Made by a program: the position numbers and the translations under genes. 64,000 nucleotides of DNA from Allobosea sp. BK604 (GTDB lineage: Bacteria > Pseudomonadota > Alphaproteobacteria > Rhizobiales > Beijerinckiaceae). Location: NCBI RefSeq assembly GCF_004341515.1, contig NZ_SLZF01000016.1, positions 117,423-181,422 of the forward strand. Reading direction: 5' to 3'. Position 1 is the first letter of the stretch. Every line of letters starts with the position of its first letter. The notes beneath the pieces are model-generated. The model made no database searches, had not been told where the DNA came from, and worked only from the letters and a program-made list of their open reading frames with translations. This document shows, piece after piece, positions 8,896 to 17,820 of this stretch.

Positions 8896-10104
8896 TCACA
8901 ATCGGGCCAGATAGGGTTCGAGCGCCGCGAGGCTCTGCAGCGAGTGCGCCGGCGCCAGCAGGTCGACATGCGGCAGAGCGGCCTTCATCCCGGCCGCCTC
9001 CGGCGCATAGCCGTCCCAGCCCATCATCGGGTTGAGCCAGACGATGCGCCGGCAGCGCTTGGCGAGTTGCGCCATCTCGCGGCGGAGCAGGGCGGCATCG
9101 CCGGTCTCGTAGCCGTCCGAGACGATCATGACGCAGGTGCGCGAATGAATGACGCGGGCGGCGTGCCAGCGGTTGAAGGTGGCGAGGCTCTCACCGATCT
9201 TGGTGCCGCCGCCCGCGCCCTGCGCCAGCAGCGAGAGCCGGTCGAGCGCGCGGGCCGGGTCGCGCTCCTTCATCGCGTCGGAGACATGGGCGAGGCGGGT
9301 GTGGAACAGGAAGGCTTCCGCTTCGCGGAACTCGTCGAGCACGCCGTGGATGAAGCGCAGGAAGACGCCGGTATAGAGGCTCATCGAGCCCGAGGCGTCG
9401 AGCAGGATGACGAGCCTGAGCGGCTTCGGCTTGCGTTCGCGATGCAGCAGGCTGATCGGCACGCCGCCATGGCTGATGTTGCGGTGGATGGTGCGGCGCA
9501 GGTCGAGCTTGTCGCCGCGCCTGCGGGCGCGGTCGTGGCGGGTCAGCCGGGTGCGCATCGCCTGCGCGAGGCGCGCCGCGACCGCATGAGCCTCGGCGAT
9601 GTCGGCCGGGTCGCTGAGCTTGCGGAAATCGGTCGCCGCGAGATTGTCCGCCCGCGAGGCGCCTTCCGCCCGGCCCTCGCCGGAGCGCTGGCGGCCATCG
9701 TCGCCGTCCTCGGCGGGAATCTGGTCGTTCGCCGCGTCGCCGGAGCCGGGCGTCGGCCGATCCGCAAGCGATTTCGTTGCGGGATTGGCGGAGGCGGCCG
9801 GGCTGCCCGCAATGGCGGAGCGCGAGCGCGTTCGCTTGTTCAGCCAGAAGGCGTCGAACAGGCCGTCGAAGGCCTCCCAATCGCTCTTGCGGGAAGAGAA
9901 CAGGTGCTTGAAGGCCGAGCGCAGCAGGCCGGGCTTCCGGGCATAGCCCGCCGCCATCAGTGCCGCCGCATCCTGACCCTCGCTCAGGCCGACGGGAAAG
10001 GAGGCGCCGCGCAGCGTCCTCAGGAAGGCCGCGAGCTTGCCGGCGACGAAGCCCGAGATCTCGTTCAGGTCCTCGGGCGAGGGCGGGACGCCGCAGCAAC
10101 TCAT
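8896..10104 (-). CDS. coxE: VWA-domain protein CoxE (CO dehydrogenase active-site assembly)
   Basis: A 402-residue protein. The C-terminal half is a von Willebrand factor A domain with a complete-looking MIDAS: LVILLDASGSMSLYTG at 231-246 (DxSxS), GGGTKIGESL and MIVSDGYETGD. The N-terminal half is helical, with a charged, glycine-rich linker at about 100-155. MoxR ATPases and VWA proteins usually work as pairs, and CoxD-CoxE are the pair that matures the copper-sulfur part of the CO dehydrogenase active site. The ATG overlaps the coxD stop (ATGA), indicating coupled translation. Confidence 0.88.
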   Translation of the reverse strand: MSCCGVPPSPEDLNEISGFVAGKLAAFLRTLRGASFPVGLSEGQDAAALMAAGYARKPGLLRSAFKHLFSSRKSDWEAFDGLFDAFWLNKRTRSRSAIAGSPAASANPATKSLADRPTPGSGDAANDQIPAEDGDDGRQRSGEGRAEGASRADNLAATDFRKLSDPADIAEAHAVAARLAQAMRTRLTRHDRARRRGDKLDLRRTIHRNISHGGVPISLLHRERKPKPLRLVILLDASGSMSLYTGVFLRFIHGVLDEFREAEAFLFHTRLAHVSDAMKERDPARALDRLSLLAQGAGGGTKIGESLATFNRWHAARVIHSRTCVMIVSDGYETGDAALLRREMAQLAKRCRRIVWLNPMMGWDGYAPEAAGMKAALPHVDLLAPAHSLQSLAALEPYLARL

Positions 10105-10976
10105 GCGACCCTCCCCAGGATACGTTCGGTGACCGGCCTTGTGATCCGCGCGCTGTCCTCGCGGGTCTTGAGCAGACACATCAGGGTTTCGTGGACGGCC
10201 TCGGGGGCGTCGTGCACGTCGCGGATCTCGAGCCCGACCAGCACGGCGGCCCAATCCAGCGTCTCGGCGACGCCCGGCACCTTGCGCAGCTCCTCCTTGC
10301 GGATGCCTGCGACCATGCGCGCGATCTGCAAGGCGAGGCCCGCGCCGGCCTCGGGGATGCGGGCGAGGATGATCCGCGCCTCGCGGTCGGCGTCGGGATA
10401 GTCGAGATAATGGTAGAGGCAGCGGCGGCGCAGCGCGTCGGAGAGCTCGCGCGTGCCGTTCGAGGTCAGCACGACATGTGGCACGCTCTTCGCCGTGACG
10501 GTGCCGAGCTCCGGGATCGAGACCTGCCAGTCCGACAGGATTTCGAGCAGAAAGGCCTCGAATTCCTCGTCGGCGCGGTCGATCTCGTCGATCAGCAGCA
10601 CCGGCGGTTTTTCGCGACGGATGGCGGCGAGCAGCGGCCGTTCGAGCAGATAGGTCTCGGAAAAGATCTGCCGCTCGATCCTGTCCGGATCGCTGCCCTT
10701 ATGGGCCTCGATGGCGAGAAGCTGGCGCTGGTAGTTCCATTCGTAGAGCGCGGCCGACTGGTCTAGCCCCTCGTAGCATTGCAGGCGGATCAGCTCGGCG
10801 TCGTGGAGCGTCGCCAGCGCCTTCGCCACCTCGGTCTTGCCGACGCCGGCCTCGCCTTCCAGCAGGAGCGGGCGCCGCAGCAACTGCATCACCGATATCG
10901 CCGTCGCGAGCTCGCCATCGGCGATGTAGTTCGCCGCGGCGAGACGCTGGCCGATCTCCTCGCGGGAGAGGCTCAT
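10101..10976 (-). CDS. coxD: MoxR-family AAA+ ATPase CoxD
   Basis: A 291-residue AAA+ ATPase. Walker A is GEAGVGKT at residues 41-48 and Walker B LLIDEID at 127-133; VLTSNGTRELSDALRRRC contains sensor 1 and the arginine finger region. In aerobic CO dehydrogenase clusters CoxD is the chaperone-like ATPase needed to sulfurate and load copper into the Mo-containing apo-enzyme. It lies 12 bases after coxL and overlaps coxE, so the three are surely one transcript. Confidence 0.9.
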   Translation of the reverse strand: MSLSREEIGQRLAAANYIADGELATAISVMQLLRRPLLLEGEAGVGKTEVAKALATLHDAELIRLQCYEGLDQSAALYEWNYQRQLLAIEAHKGSDPDRIERQIFSETYLLERPLLAAIRREKPPVLLIDEIDRADEEFEAFLLEILSDWQVSIPELGTVTAKSVPHVVLTSNGTRELSDALRRRCLYHYLDYPDADREARIILARIPEAGAGLALQIARMVAGIRKEELRKVPGVAETLDWAAVLVGLEIRDVHDAPEAVHETLMCLLKTREDSARITRPVTERILGRVA

Positions 10977-10988
10977 GGCGCGGTCTCC

Positions 10989-13406
10989 TCAGACGGCCCC
11001 GAGCTCTTTCGCCGCCTTCCAGTTGCGCCAGAAATCGTGCGGCATCTGGATATGCGTCGCGCCGAGGAAGGAATAGGCGTCGTTCACCGCGTTGGAGAAG
11101 CAGGGCACGCCGCCGACATTCGGGCTCTCGCCGACCCCTTTGGCGCCGATCGGGTGATGCGGCGAGGGCGTGACGGTGAAATCCGTCTCCCAATGCGGCG
11201 TCTCGACCGCCGTCGGCAGGAAGAAGTCCATGAAGGAGCCGGTCATGACGTTGCCGGCCTCGTCGTAGCGGATCTCCTGCCCCATCGCGATGGCGAAAGC
11301 CTCGGTCAGCCCGCCATGGACCTGCCCCTCGATGATCATCGGGTTGATGCGGGTCCCGCAATCGTCGAGCGCATAGAAGCGGCGCACCTTGTAGACGCCG
11401 GTGTCGACGTCGATGTCCATGACGCAGATATAGGCGCCGAAGGGATAGGTCATGTTGGGCGGGTCGTAATAGCTCACCGCCTCCAGTCCAGGCTCGAGGC
11501 CCGGCGGCGGGGCGTTGTAGGCGATCCAGCAGATGTCCTTCATGCCGAGGAACTTTTCCGGCAGGCCCTTCACCCGGAAGCCGTCGATGTCCCATTCGAG
11601 GTCGTCCTCGTGGACCTCGAGCTTGTAGGCCGCGATCATCTGCGCCTTCGCCTTGATCTTCCTGGCTGCCATGGCGATGGCGGCGCCGGCCACGGGTGTC
11701 GAGCGAGAGCCGTAGGTGCCGAGCCCATAGGGGGCGGTATCGGTATTGCCCTCCTCGACCATGATGTCGTCGGCCGGGATGCCGATCTCGCTGGCGATGA
11801 TCTGGGCCCAGGTCGTCTCATGGCCCTGGCCTTGCGACTTGGTGCCCACCCGGGCGATGCCCGAGCCGGTCGGATGCAGGCGGATCTCGCAGGAATCGAA
11901 CATGGCGATGCCGAGGATGTCGCAATTCTTGGAGGGGCCGGCGCCGACGATCTCGGTGAAGAAGGAGATGCCGATGCCCATGATCTCGCGCGTCTCGCCG
12001 CGCCTGAAGGCCTCGCGCTTCGCCGCCTGCTCCTTGCGCAGTTCGGCGTACTTGACGCTCTCCAACGCCTTCTTCATGGCGGTGTGATAGTCGCCGGAAT
12101 CGTATTCCCAGCCGAGCGCCGAATGGTACGGGAACTGCTCGGGCCTGACGAAATTCTTCAGGCGCAGTTCTGCCGGGTCCATGCCGAGCTTCCGGGCCAG
12201 GATGTCCATGGCGCGCTCGATGCAATAGGCCGCCTCCGTCACCCGGAAGGAGCAGCGATAGGCGACGCCGCCTGGCGCCTTGTTGGTGTAGACGCCGTCA
12301 ACCGCCAGATGCGCGACCGGGAAGTCGTAGGAGCCGGTGACGATGTTGAAGAAGCCGGCCGGCCATTTCGACGGGTCGGCGCAGGCGTCGAAGGCGCCGT
12401 GGTCGGCGAGGACATGCACGCGCAGACCCGTAACCTTGCCTTCCTTCGTCGCCGCGATCTCCGTCGTCATGTGGTAGTCGCGGGCGAAGGATGTCGCGGT
12501 CAGGTTCTCGATGCGGTCCTCGACCCATTTCACCGGCTTGCCGGTGACGATCGAGGCGACCGCCGCACAGATATAGCCGGGATAGGCGCCGACCTTGTTG
12601 CCGAAGCCGCCGCCGATATCGGGCGCGATCACATGGATCTTCTGCTCCGGCAGCTTGGCGATCAGCGAGACCACGGTGCGGATGACATGCGGCGCCTGGA
12701 AGGTGCCGTAGATCGTCAGTTCGCCCTTCACCTTGTCGAAGGCGCAGAGGCACTGGCAGGTCTCGAGCGGCGAGGGATGGGTGCGGTGATAGGAGATCAT
12801 CTCCTTGATCGTCACCTCCGCCTTGCGGAAGGCCGCGTCGGTCAGGTCCTTGTCGCCCACCGTCCATTCGAAGATGTGGTTGTAGTGCTTGCGCGGGCCA
12901 TGGGCGCCATCCGTCTTGTCCTTGATGTCCTCGCGCAGCACGGGCGCATCGGCATCCATCGCCTTGAACGGGTCGACCAGGACCGCCAACTGTTCGTACT
13001 CCACCTCCACCGCATTGATGCCGTCATCGGCGGCGTAGCGGTCGGTGGCGACGACGAAGGCCACTTCCTGGTTCTGGAACAGCACCTTGCCGTCGGCCAG
13101 CACCATCTGGACGTCGCCGGCCAGCGTCGGCATCCAGGCGAGGTTGACCGTCTTCAGCGTCTCGGCGGTCAGCACCGCCAGCACGCCCGGCACTTTCAGC
13201 GCCTTCTCGGTGCTGATCGACTTGATCCGGGCATGGGGGTAGGGCGAACGGACGAAGTCGCCATGCAGCATGCCGGGCAGCTTCACGTCGTCGACATACT
13301 GGCCCTTGCCTTGCGTGAAGCGGATATCCTCCACCCGCTTGCGCTTGCAGCCCATGCCTTCGAGGCGCGCCTCGCGCTGTTCGCGCGTCAGGGTCATGTC
13401 GTTCAT
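10989..13406 (-). CDS. coxL: Aerobic carbon monoxide dehydrogenase large subunit, form I
   Basis: An 805-residue molybdopterin-binding subunit of the xanthine oxidase family; it oxidises CO with water to CO2, passing electrons through CoxS and CoxM toward the quinone pool. The decisive motif is VAYRCSFR at 381-388: AYxCSFR with a cysteine (Cys385) is the form I signature and the ligand of the Mo-S-Cu centre, while form II proteins have AYRGAGR. A glutamine in GTFQAPH (237) and the catalytic glutamate in GAKGVGES (about 760) are present. The real start is the ATG at 13406, overlapping the coxS stop; the open frame continues upstream only through coxS in another frame. Length is normal for the family. 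Confidence 0.95.
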   Translation of the reverse strand: MNDMTLTREQREARLEGMGCKRKRVEDIRFTQGKGQYVDDVKLPGMLHGDFVRSPYPHARIKSISTEKALKVPGVLAVLTAETLKTVNLAWMPTLAGDVQMVLADGKVLFQNQEVAFVVATDRYAADDGINAVEVEYEQLAVLVDPFKAMDADAPVLREDIKDKTDGAHGPRKHYNHIFEWTVGDKDLTDAAFRKAEVTIKEMISYHRTHPSPLETCQCLCAFDKVKGELTIYGTFQAPHVIRTVVSLIAKLPEQKIHVIAPDIGGGFGNKVGAYPGYICAAVASIVTGKPVKWVEDRIENLTATSFARDYHMTTEIAATKEGKVTGLRVHVLADHGAFDACADPSKWPAGFFNIVTGSYDFPVAHLAVDGVYTNKAPGGVAYRCSFRVTEAAYCIERAMDILARKLGMDPAELRLKNFVRPEQFPYHSALGWEYDSGDYHTAMKKALESVKYAELRKEQAAKREAFRRGETREIMGIGISFFTEIVGAGPSKNCDILGIAMFDSCEIRLHPTGSGIARVGTKSQGQGHETTWAQIIASEIGIPADDIMVEEGNTDTAPYGLGTYGSRSTPVAGAAIAMAARKIKAKAQMIAAYKLEVHEDDLEWDIDGFRVKGLPEKFLGMKDICWIAYNAPPPGLEPGLEAVSYYDPPNMTYPFGAYICVMDIDVDTGVYKVRRFYALDDCGTRINPMIIEGQVHGGLTEAFAIAMGQEIRYDEAGNVMTGSFMDFFLPTAVETPHWETDFTVTPSPHHPIGAKGVGESPNVGGVPCFSNAVNDAYSFLGATHIQMPHDFWRNWKAAKELGAV

Positions 13407-13915
13407 TCTGCGGCCTCCCGGAATTCGACGCCGTTGAGCTTGGCGGCGGCGTATTGAATGGCGCGGACGATGTTCTGGTAGCCGGTGCAGCGGCAGAGAT
13501 TGCCGGCGATGCCGAAGCGGATCTCCGGCTCGGTCGGGTTCGGGTTCTCCTGCAGCAGGCGGTGGGCGCGGGTGATCATCCCCGGCGTGCAGAAGCCGCA
13601 TTGCAGCCCGTGCATCTGCCGGAAGCCCTCCTGCAGCGCCGAGAGCGTGCCGTCGGCATTGGCGATGCCCTCGATGGTGGTGATCTCGGCGCCATCCGCC
13701 TGCACGGCGAAGATCGTGCAGCTCTTCACCGACATCCCGTTCATGTCGATGGTGCAGGCGCCGCAATGGGTGGTCTCGCAGCCGATATGCGAGCCGGTGA
13801 GCTGCAGGCTCTCGCGGATGAAATGGATCAGCAGCGTGCGCGGCTCGACCAGCCCGTCGACCGGCTGGCCGTTCACGGTGAGGCTGATCGCGAGCTTTTT
13901 CGCGGGGGATGCCAT
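13403..13915 (-). CDS. coxS: CO dehydrogenase small subunit, [2Fe-2S] protein
   Basis: A 170-residue iron-sulfur subunit. The N-terminal plant-ferredoxin-like cluster is held by Cys46, Cys51, Cys54 and Cys66 (GCETTHCGAC..C), and the C-terminal helical cluster by Cys106, Cys109, Cys141 and Cys143 (CGFCTPGM..NLCRCTGY). These two clusters relay electrons from the Mo-Cu site in CoxL to FAD in CoxM. The stop overlaps the coxL start by three bases and coxM ends 11 bases upstream. Confidence 0.95.
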   Translation of the reverse strand: MASPAKKLAISLTVNGQPVDGLVEPRTLLIHFIRESLQLTGSHIGCETTHCGACTIDMNGMSVKSCTIFAVQADGAEITTIEGIANADGTLSALQEGFRQMHGLQCGFCTPGMITRAHRLLQENPNPTEPEIRFGIAGNLCRCTGYQNIVRAIQYAAAKLNGVEFREAAE

Positions 13916-13926
13916 GGCCGGTCTCC

Positions 13927-14796
13927 TCAGGCTGCGCGGATGCGGGCGGCGGCGCGCTTCAACGCCCGCTCGACCATGATGCCGCCGACATGGATGCGGT
14001 ATTCGGCCGGTCCGCGGCCGTCGCCGGCCGGTGCCATGATGGCGCGGGCAGCATCCGCGGCCCGTTTCAGCGCGGCGTCGTCGAGGCTCGTGCCGATCAC
14101 GGCCTTGGCCGCCTCTTCCGCGAGAAGCGCGGTTTCGGAGAGGTTGGTCAGCCCGATCGCGCAGGTCGCGACAGTGCCGCCGTCCATGGTCAGCACGACG
14201 GCGGCGGCGGCCGTGGCGTAGTCGCCGATCTTGCGCTTCAGCTTCTCATAGGCGTAGCCGTGACCCGCGGGCGGAACCGGCACGGACACGGCGGTGAGGA
14301 TCTCGCCCGGCTCCAGTGCGGTGAAATAGGCGCCCTGGTAGAACTCGCGGGCCGCGACGCTGCGCCTGCCCTCCGGCCCCTGCAATTCATAGGTCGCGTC
14401 GAGGGTGAGCATCAGGCCCGGCATGTCGTTGCCGGGGTCGCCATTGGCGACATTTCCGCCGATCGTACCGCAATAGCGCACCTGCGGATCGGCGATCAGC
14501 AGCGCGGTCTCGTGCAGAATGGGCAGGGAGGCGGCGATCAGGTCGGAAGCCAGCAATTCGTGCTGCGTCGTCATCGCGCGGATGACGATGTGGTCGCCCT
14601 CGCGCGAGATGCCCTTGAGATCGCCGATGCCGTGCAGGTCGATCAGGTGCTCGGGCGTGGCGAGCCTGAGCTTCATCATCGGGATCAGGCTGTGGCCGCC
14701 GGCCAGCGGCCGCGCTTCCTCGCCGAGTTCGCCGAGCAGCCTGACCGCCTCCTGGACGGATTCCGGCCGGTGATAGGTGAAGGGTCCCGGGATCAT
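13927..14796 (-). CDS. coxM: CO dehydrogenase medium subunit, FAD-binding
   Basis: A 289-residue flavoprotein subunit. It opens MIPGPFTYHRPESVQEAV and has the two FAD motifs ARPLAGGHSLIPMMKLRLA (about residues 28-46) and YCGTIGGNVANGDPGND (about 108-124). It accepts electrons from CoxS and transfers them to the respiratory chain. The ATG at 14796 has GGAGG at 14801-14805; the in-frame extension to 14838 lacks a binding site. It is the first structural gene of the operon, 172 bases after coxC, with its own candidate promoter. Confidence 0.93.
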   Translation of the reverse strand: MIPGPFTYHRPESVQEAVRLLGELGEEARPLAGGHSLIPMMKLRLATPEHLIDLHGIGDLKGISREGDHIVIRAMTTQHELLASDLIAASLPILHETALLIADPQVRYCGTIGGNVANGDPGNDMPGLMLTLDATYELQGPEGRRSVAAREFYQGAYFTALEPGEILTAVSVPVPPAGHGYAYEKLKRKIGDYATAAAAVVLTMDGGTVATCAIGLTNLSETALLAEEAAKAVIGTSLDDAALKRAADAARAIMAPAGDGRGPAEYRIHVGGIMVERALKRAAARIRAA

Positions 14797-14878
14797 GCTT
14801 CCTCCGAACCGCCTCTTGAAAACCTCGCGGCAGCCCATCGGCGGCCGGGGTCAGGACGTTCCTTGAAGCTGTTCCGGC

Positions 14879-14908
14879 TCTAAACTGCGGACAAGCGATC
14901 GTGCACAA
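14879..14908 (-). promoter_or_regulatory. Candidate coxM promoter
   Basis: Reading leftward, TTGTGC (14908-14903) and TTTAGA (14884-14879) are separated by 18 bases and resemble sigma-70 -35 and -10 boxes. They would start transcription about 75 bases before the coxM ATG. The boxes are imperfect, which would suit an activator-dependent promoter. Not proven by sequence alone. Confidence 0.4.
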
Positions 14909-14920
14909 GGCGCCGGATTT

Positions 14921-14956
14921 CGCACGAGTTGCGGCGTTTTCCGCACGAATTGCGGC
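14921..14956 (-). promoter_or_regulatory. Two 15-bp direct repeats spaced 21 bp, candidate LytTR-type operator
   Basis: On the minus strand GCCGCAATTCGTGCG (14956-14942) and GCCGCAACTCGTGCG (14935-14921) are identical at 14 of 15 positions, with a 21-base period, or two helical turns. LytTR regulators typically bind direct repeats of this period, and the repeats end 12 bases upstream of the candidate coxM -35 box, an activator position. The adjacent gene encodes an MHYT-LytTR protein. The repeat sequence is seen directly; the regulator link is inference. Confidence 0.5.
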
Positions 14957-14968
14957 AAACGCCTTGAC

Positions 14969-16171
14969 CTATCTCGAGATGCCGTGCAGCAAGCCGAGCC
15001 GCGCCTTCACCTCGGCGATCTTGGCGCGGCTCACCGGCACGCGATGCGGGCTGAGGCCGCCGAGTTCGACGACGGCGCCGTCGCCCTCCTTGCGGATCAG
15101 CGTCACATGCTGCACCGCGACGATATGGCTGCGATGGACGCGGACGAAGATCTCGGCATCGAGCGCGGCCTCGGCCTGGGAGATCGACCAGGGACTCAGC
15201 CGTTCGCGCGCGCCGTCATGGACATAGGTGTAATGCGCGTTGGCGCGGATGCTGCGGATCTCGGCGGCATCGATGAGCTGGGTGCCGTCGGGGACCTCGA
15301 CCGGTACCTTGCCGGCTCGCGCTGGGCGCGGCTGGCCGAGGCCGCCGAGCGGTAGCGGCTGCACAACGTTGGCGTGCCGATCCCGGCCGTCGATGTCCGC
15401 GAGGCCGGGGTCGTCGAGCTCGCGACCAGAGGGGCCGGACGCCATGGCGGGCAAGCTTTGCAGCCGCGGTTCCGGCACGAGGAAGAGCAGGAAGCTGGCG
15501 ACGATCAGGAAGCAGAGCAGCGCGACGATCGGCGCCAGGACCTGGGGCGAGGCGGAGAGACCGCCATCCATCGCCATATGGGCGTGGCCGCCGGGCACGA
15601 AGCGCATGCCGAGCATCGCGGTGTAGTGCATGCCGGAGACGGCGATGCCGAAGGCGACGGCGCTGAGCAAGAGCCGCGTGCCGCCGTGTCGGGCGAGGAA
15701 GATGCGCAGGCCCCCGTAGCCGGCACCGACCGCGATCGCTCCGGCAAGAAGGACGAAGCGGATATCGTGCTCGACGGCGAAGTTCCCGGCGAGGCCGTGC
15801 ACGCCGACATAATGCATGGAGACGATGCCGAGGCCGAGCAGGAGCGCGGAGGCGGCGATGCGAGGATTGGAATCCGGGCCGATGGAGACGAAGAACAGCG
15901 AGACGCCGACCACCAGCGCGCAGATCAGGAAGGAGACTATGGTCGGCAGGACGAGATAGACCGCATCGGTCGGGATCGGGGCGGCGAGCATGCCGACGAA
16001 ATGCATCGTCCAGATGCTGACGGCGAGCAGCCCGGCCGCTCCGGCCAGCAGCATCCTGCGGCTCCGTCGCGTGCCCCGCACGCGGGCCGCCAGCCCGAAC
16101 CCCGTATATCCGCCCGTGATCGCGATCGCTACCGAGAGCGCGACCAACTGGAAATTATGTCCAGCGAACAT
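14969..16171 (-). CDS. coxC: MHYT-LytTR membrane regulator, CoxC-like
   Basis: A 400-residue protein. Residues 1-235 form about seven membrane helices with three MHYT-type repeats: MHFVGM (56-61), MHYVGV (119-124) and MHYTAM (181-186). The His/Met residues have been proposed to bind a metal that senses O2, CO or NO. A proline- and charge-rich linker follows. The C-terminal LytTR DNA-binding domain (about 293-395) reads AEIRSIRANAHYTYVHDG..FVRVHRSHIVAVQHV. CoxC and CoxH of Oligotropha-type clusters have this architecture; position upstream of coxM matches CoxC. It is therefore a candidate CO-responsive, membrane-bound activator of coxMSL. Confidence 0.85.
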   Translation of the reverse strand: MFAGHNFQLVALSVAIAITGGYTGFGLAARVRGTRRSRRMLLAGAAGLLAVSIWTMHFVGMLAAPIPTDAVYLVLPTIVSFLICALVVGVSLFFVSIGPDSNPRIAASALLLGLGIVSMHYVGVHGLAGNFAVEHDIRFVLLAGAIAVGAGYGGLRIFLARHGGTRLLLSAVAFGIAVSGMHYTAMLGMRFVPGGHAHMAMDGGLSASPQVLAPIVALLCFLIVASFLLFLVPEPRLQSLPAMASGPSGRELDDPGLADIDGRDRHANVVQPLPLGGLGQPRPARAGKVPVEVPDGTQLIDAAEIRSIRANAHYTYVHDGARERLSPWSISQAEAALDAEIFVRVHRSHIVAVQHVTLIRKEGDGAVVELGGLSPHRVPVSRAKIAEVKARLGLLHGISR

Positions 16172-16708
16172 AACCGTTCCGGCACGCGTGACGACATCTC
16201 GGCCGCGTGCTCCTCCCTGCCTTTCAGACTACAATCAGATCGACCATTTACAATACGATAGATCGAGAGAGGCCAGCAGGACACTCTCGATGGACGCCCG
16301 GCTGGTTCGACTGATCCTTTGGAAGCGCCCCAGGCCGCCTGGGGGCTATGTCCGAGCTATGCTGGAAATTGCCGTGCCCGGTTGGCCTTGAGTTCCGTAG
16401 TCTCTGGCGCTGCAGCTCGGAGGTGGAACGCGGCAGCGTCGGGTGACGAAGGTCTCCCATGACCTTCGTCACCGGTTTGGGCCTGGTGTCGGCCGCCACG
16501 GCTTCGTAACACGATCACGCAGTCGCCTGCCGGCGACCGGGACGGCGCGGCTGCGGATGCTACCGTCAGTGGCGAGCAAACTGGCTGCCGATCCTGCCAC
16601 GAAAGGCGGCGCAGATCGGGCCGCTACCGACGCGCGCGAGGCCACGGAGAAGCAGCCGCGCAGTCCCGGCCCATGGCTTGGCGACACCTATTGCGGCTGG
16701 TGGCGGCC
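16172..16708. other. Intergenic region without a supported gene
   Basis: No frame here has a convincing start, composition or motif. It separates the head of the cox cluster from the SRPBCC genes. The only structure noticed is a perfect 10-bp inverted repeat, tgacgaaggt and accttcgtca, at 16444-16471 with an 8-base loop and no T run. The part next to 16172 should contain the coxC promoter, but no clear boxes stand out. Confidence 0.5.
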
Positions 16709-17167
16709 TCAATCGGCATCGACACTGATGCGGACATCGTCGGGGAACGGGGCGCCCTTGCCGGTTTCCAGGCTTGCCTTCAGGCTCAGCAGGAAGGTGG
16801 CCCATTTGGTGCTGCAATGGTGCATGAACTCGACGGGTTCCCGCCAGCCCTGATGCTTGAACATAATCGTCGTCGCATCGCCATGGGGCTTCAGCTCCCA
16901 GCTGACCTCGGTGCCGATCCATTCGCCCGGGCCCGCGATCACTTCCCACAGCACGCGCTTGCCGGGCTCCAGTCCCACGACCTTCATGTCGAAGAAGCCG
17001 CGGTCGCCGAACTGGAAATGGATCACGCCGTCGATCCGGGGATCGCCCGTCGTATCGTTCGTCCACCAGGCGTTGAGCCGATCGAGCGTGGTGAGCGCCT
17101 GGAAAACGTCGCTCGGAGAGGCGTCGATGCCGACGCGATGCAGAATATCGACCATGGGGAATTCCAT
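16709..17167 (-). CDS. SRPBCC/AHSA1-like protein
   Basis: A 152-residue protein with the helix-grip START/AHSA1 pattern: ILHRVGIDASPSDVFQALTTLDRLNAWW near the N-terminus, then GDRGFFDMKVVGLEPGKRVLWEV, and a closing amphipathic helix FMHHCSTKWATFLLSLKASLETGKG. Such proteins bind hydrophobic ligands or act as small stress-related enzymes; no function can be assigned. Start is uncertain between 17167 (MEFP) and 17155 (MVDI). It lies 62 bases after the second SRPBCC gene and is probably co-transcribed with it. Confidence 0.78.
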   Translation of the reverse strand: MEFPMVDILHRVGIDASPSDVFQALTTLDRLNAWWTNDTTGDPRIDGVIHFQFGDRGFFDMKVVGLEPGKRVLWEVIAGPGEWIGTEVSWELKPHGDATTIMFKHQGWREPVEFMHHCSTKWATFLLSLKASLETGKGAPFPDDVRISVDAD

Positions 17168-17229
17168 TCTCAGTTGGGGGAATCGGGCGGACGACGCGGA
17201 TCGCTTGTCCAAATGCGCTATCGAGGCGG

Positions 17230-17694
17230 TCAGGCCGCCTTCGGCTTCGCGGCCAGGTCGAGGCCACGCGCCGTTTCCAGGAAGGACTTCAGGCTGGACA
17301 GGACGAGGGGCCACCCCCTGCTGATGCCGGTGGCCATGCCGCTTCCGGACTGGAGGCGATCATGCGTCACGGTCAGGCGGGTGAGGGATCCGAAATCCTC
17401 GATCTCGTAGGTGACGCGGCTGTAGCTGGCCGGATCGTCCGCCTGGGACGCCGCGGCCCAGCTGGTGACGAGCCGGTGCGGCGAGGCCGCTTCGATCACC
17501 TCGCCGACGATCTCGACGGGACGCTCGGGGTTGTCGCGGACATGCCGCCACTGCGATCCCGGCTGCCAATCCGAGATGTTCTCATGCTCCCAGAACTGTC
17601 TCGATCGTTCGGGACGTGTGATGGCCTCGAAGACCGCGTCCGGTGTGGCGCGGATATAGCTGACATAACTGAAGACCTCGTCCTGGCCGGCCAT
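17230..17694 (-). CDS. SRPBCC/AHSA1-like protein
   Basis: A 154-residue protein of the same fold as its downstream neighbour: YVSYIRATPDAVFEAITRPERSRQFWEH, GEVIEAASPHRLVTSWA, and the terminal helix GWPLVLSSLKSFLETARGLD. The ATG at 17694 is preceded by GGAGCAGAG. It begins 163 bases from the divergent MocR-type regulator, which probably controls this pair. Two AHSA1-like genes in tandem are often paired with an ArsR regulator; here the regulator is of a different family. Confidence 0.8.
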   Translation of the reverse strand: MAGQDEVFSYVSYIRATPDAVFEAITRPERSRQFWEHENISDWQPGSQWRHVRDNPERPVEIVGEVIEAASPHRLVTSWAAASQADDPASYSRVTYEIEDFGSLTRLTVTHDRLQSGSGMATGISRGWPLVLSSLKSFLETARGLDLAAKPKAA

Positions 17695-17820
17695 CTCTGC
17701 TCCGTTGCTGGTGGGGGCTCCAACGCCCGATATCCATCGATCGCGCCGGCAGGTCCGGGCCGCCAGACCTGTCCCTGCCGTCGGGAGCGATTTGTCGCCG
17801 CAGGATTGGATCGTTGGAAG

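Noticed and set aside
10779..13457. An 892-codon open frame antisense to coxL and coxD
   Set aside because: Same reason: low-complexity composition, and the opposite strand encodes complete, motif-bearing CO dehydrogenase proteins.
16444..16471. A 10-bp inverted repeat as a terminator or operator
   Set aside because: No T tract and no gene end nearby; its function is unsupported, so it is only noted within the intergenic entry.
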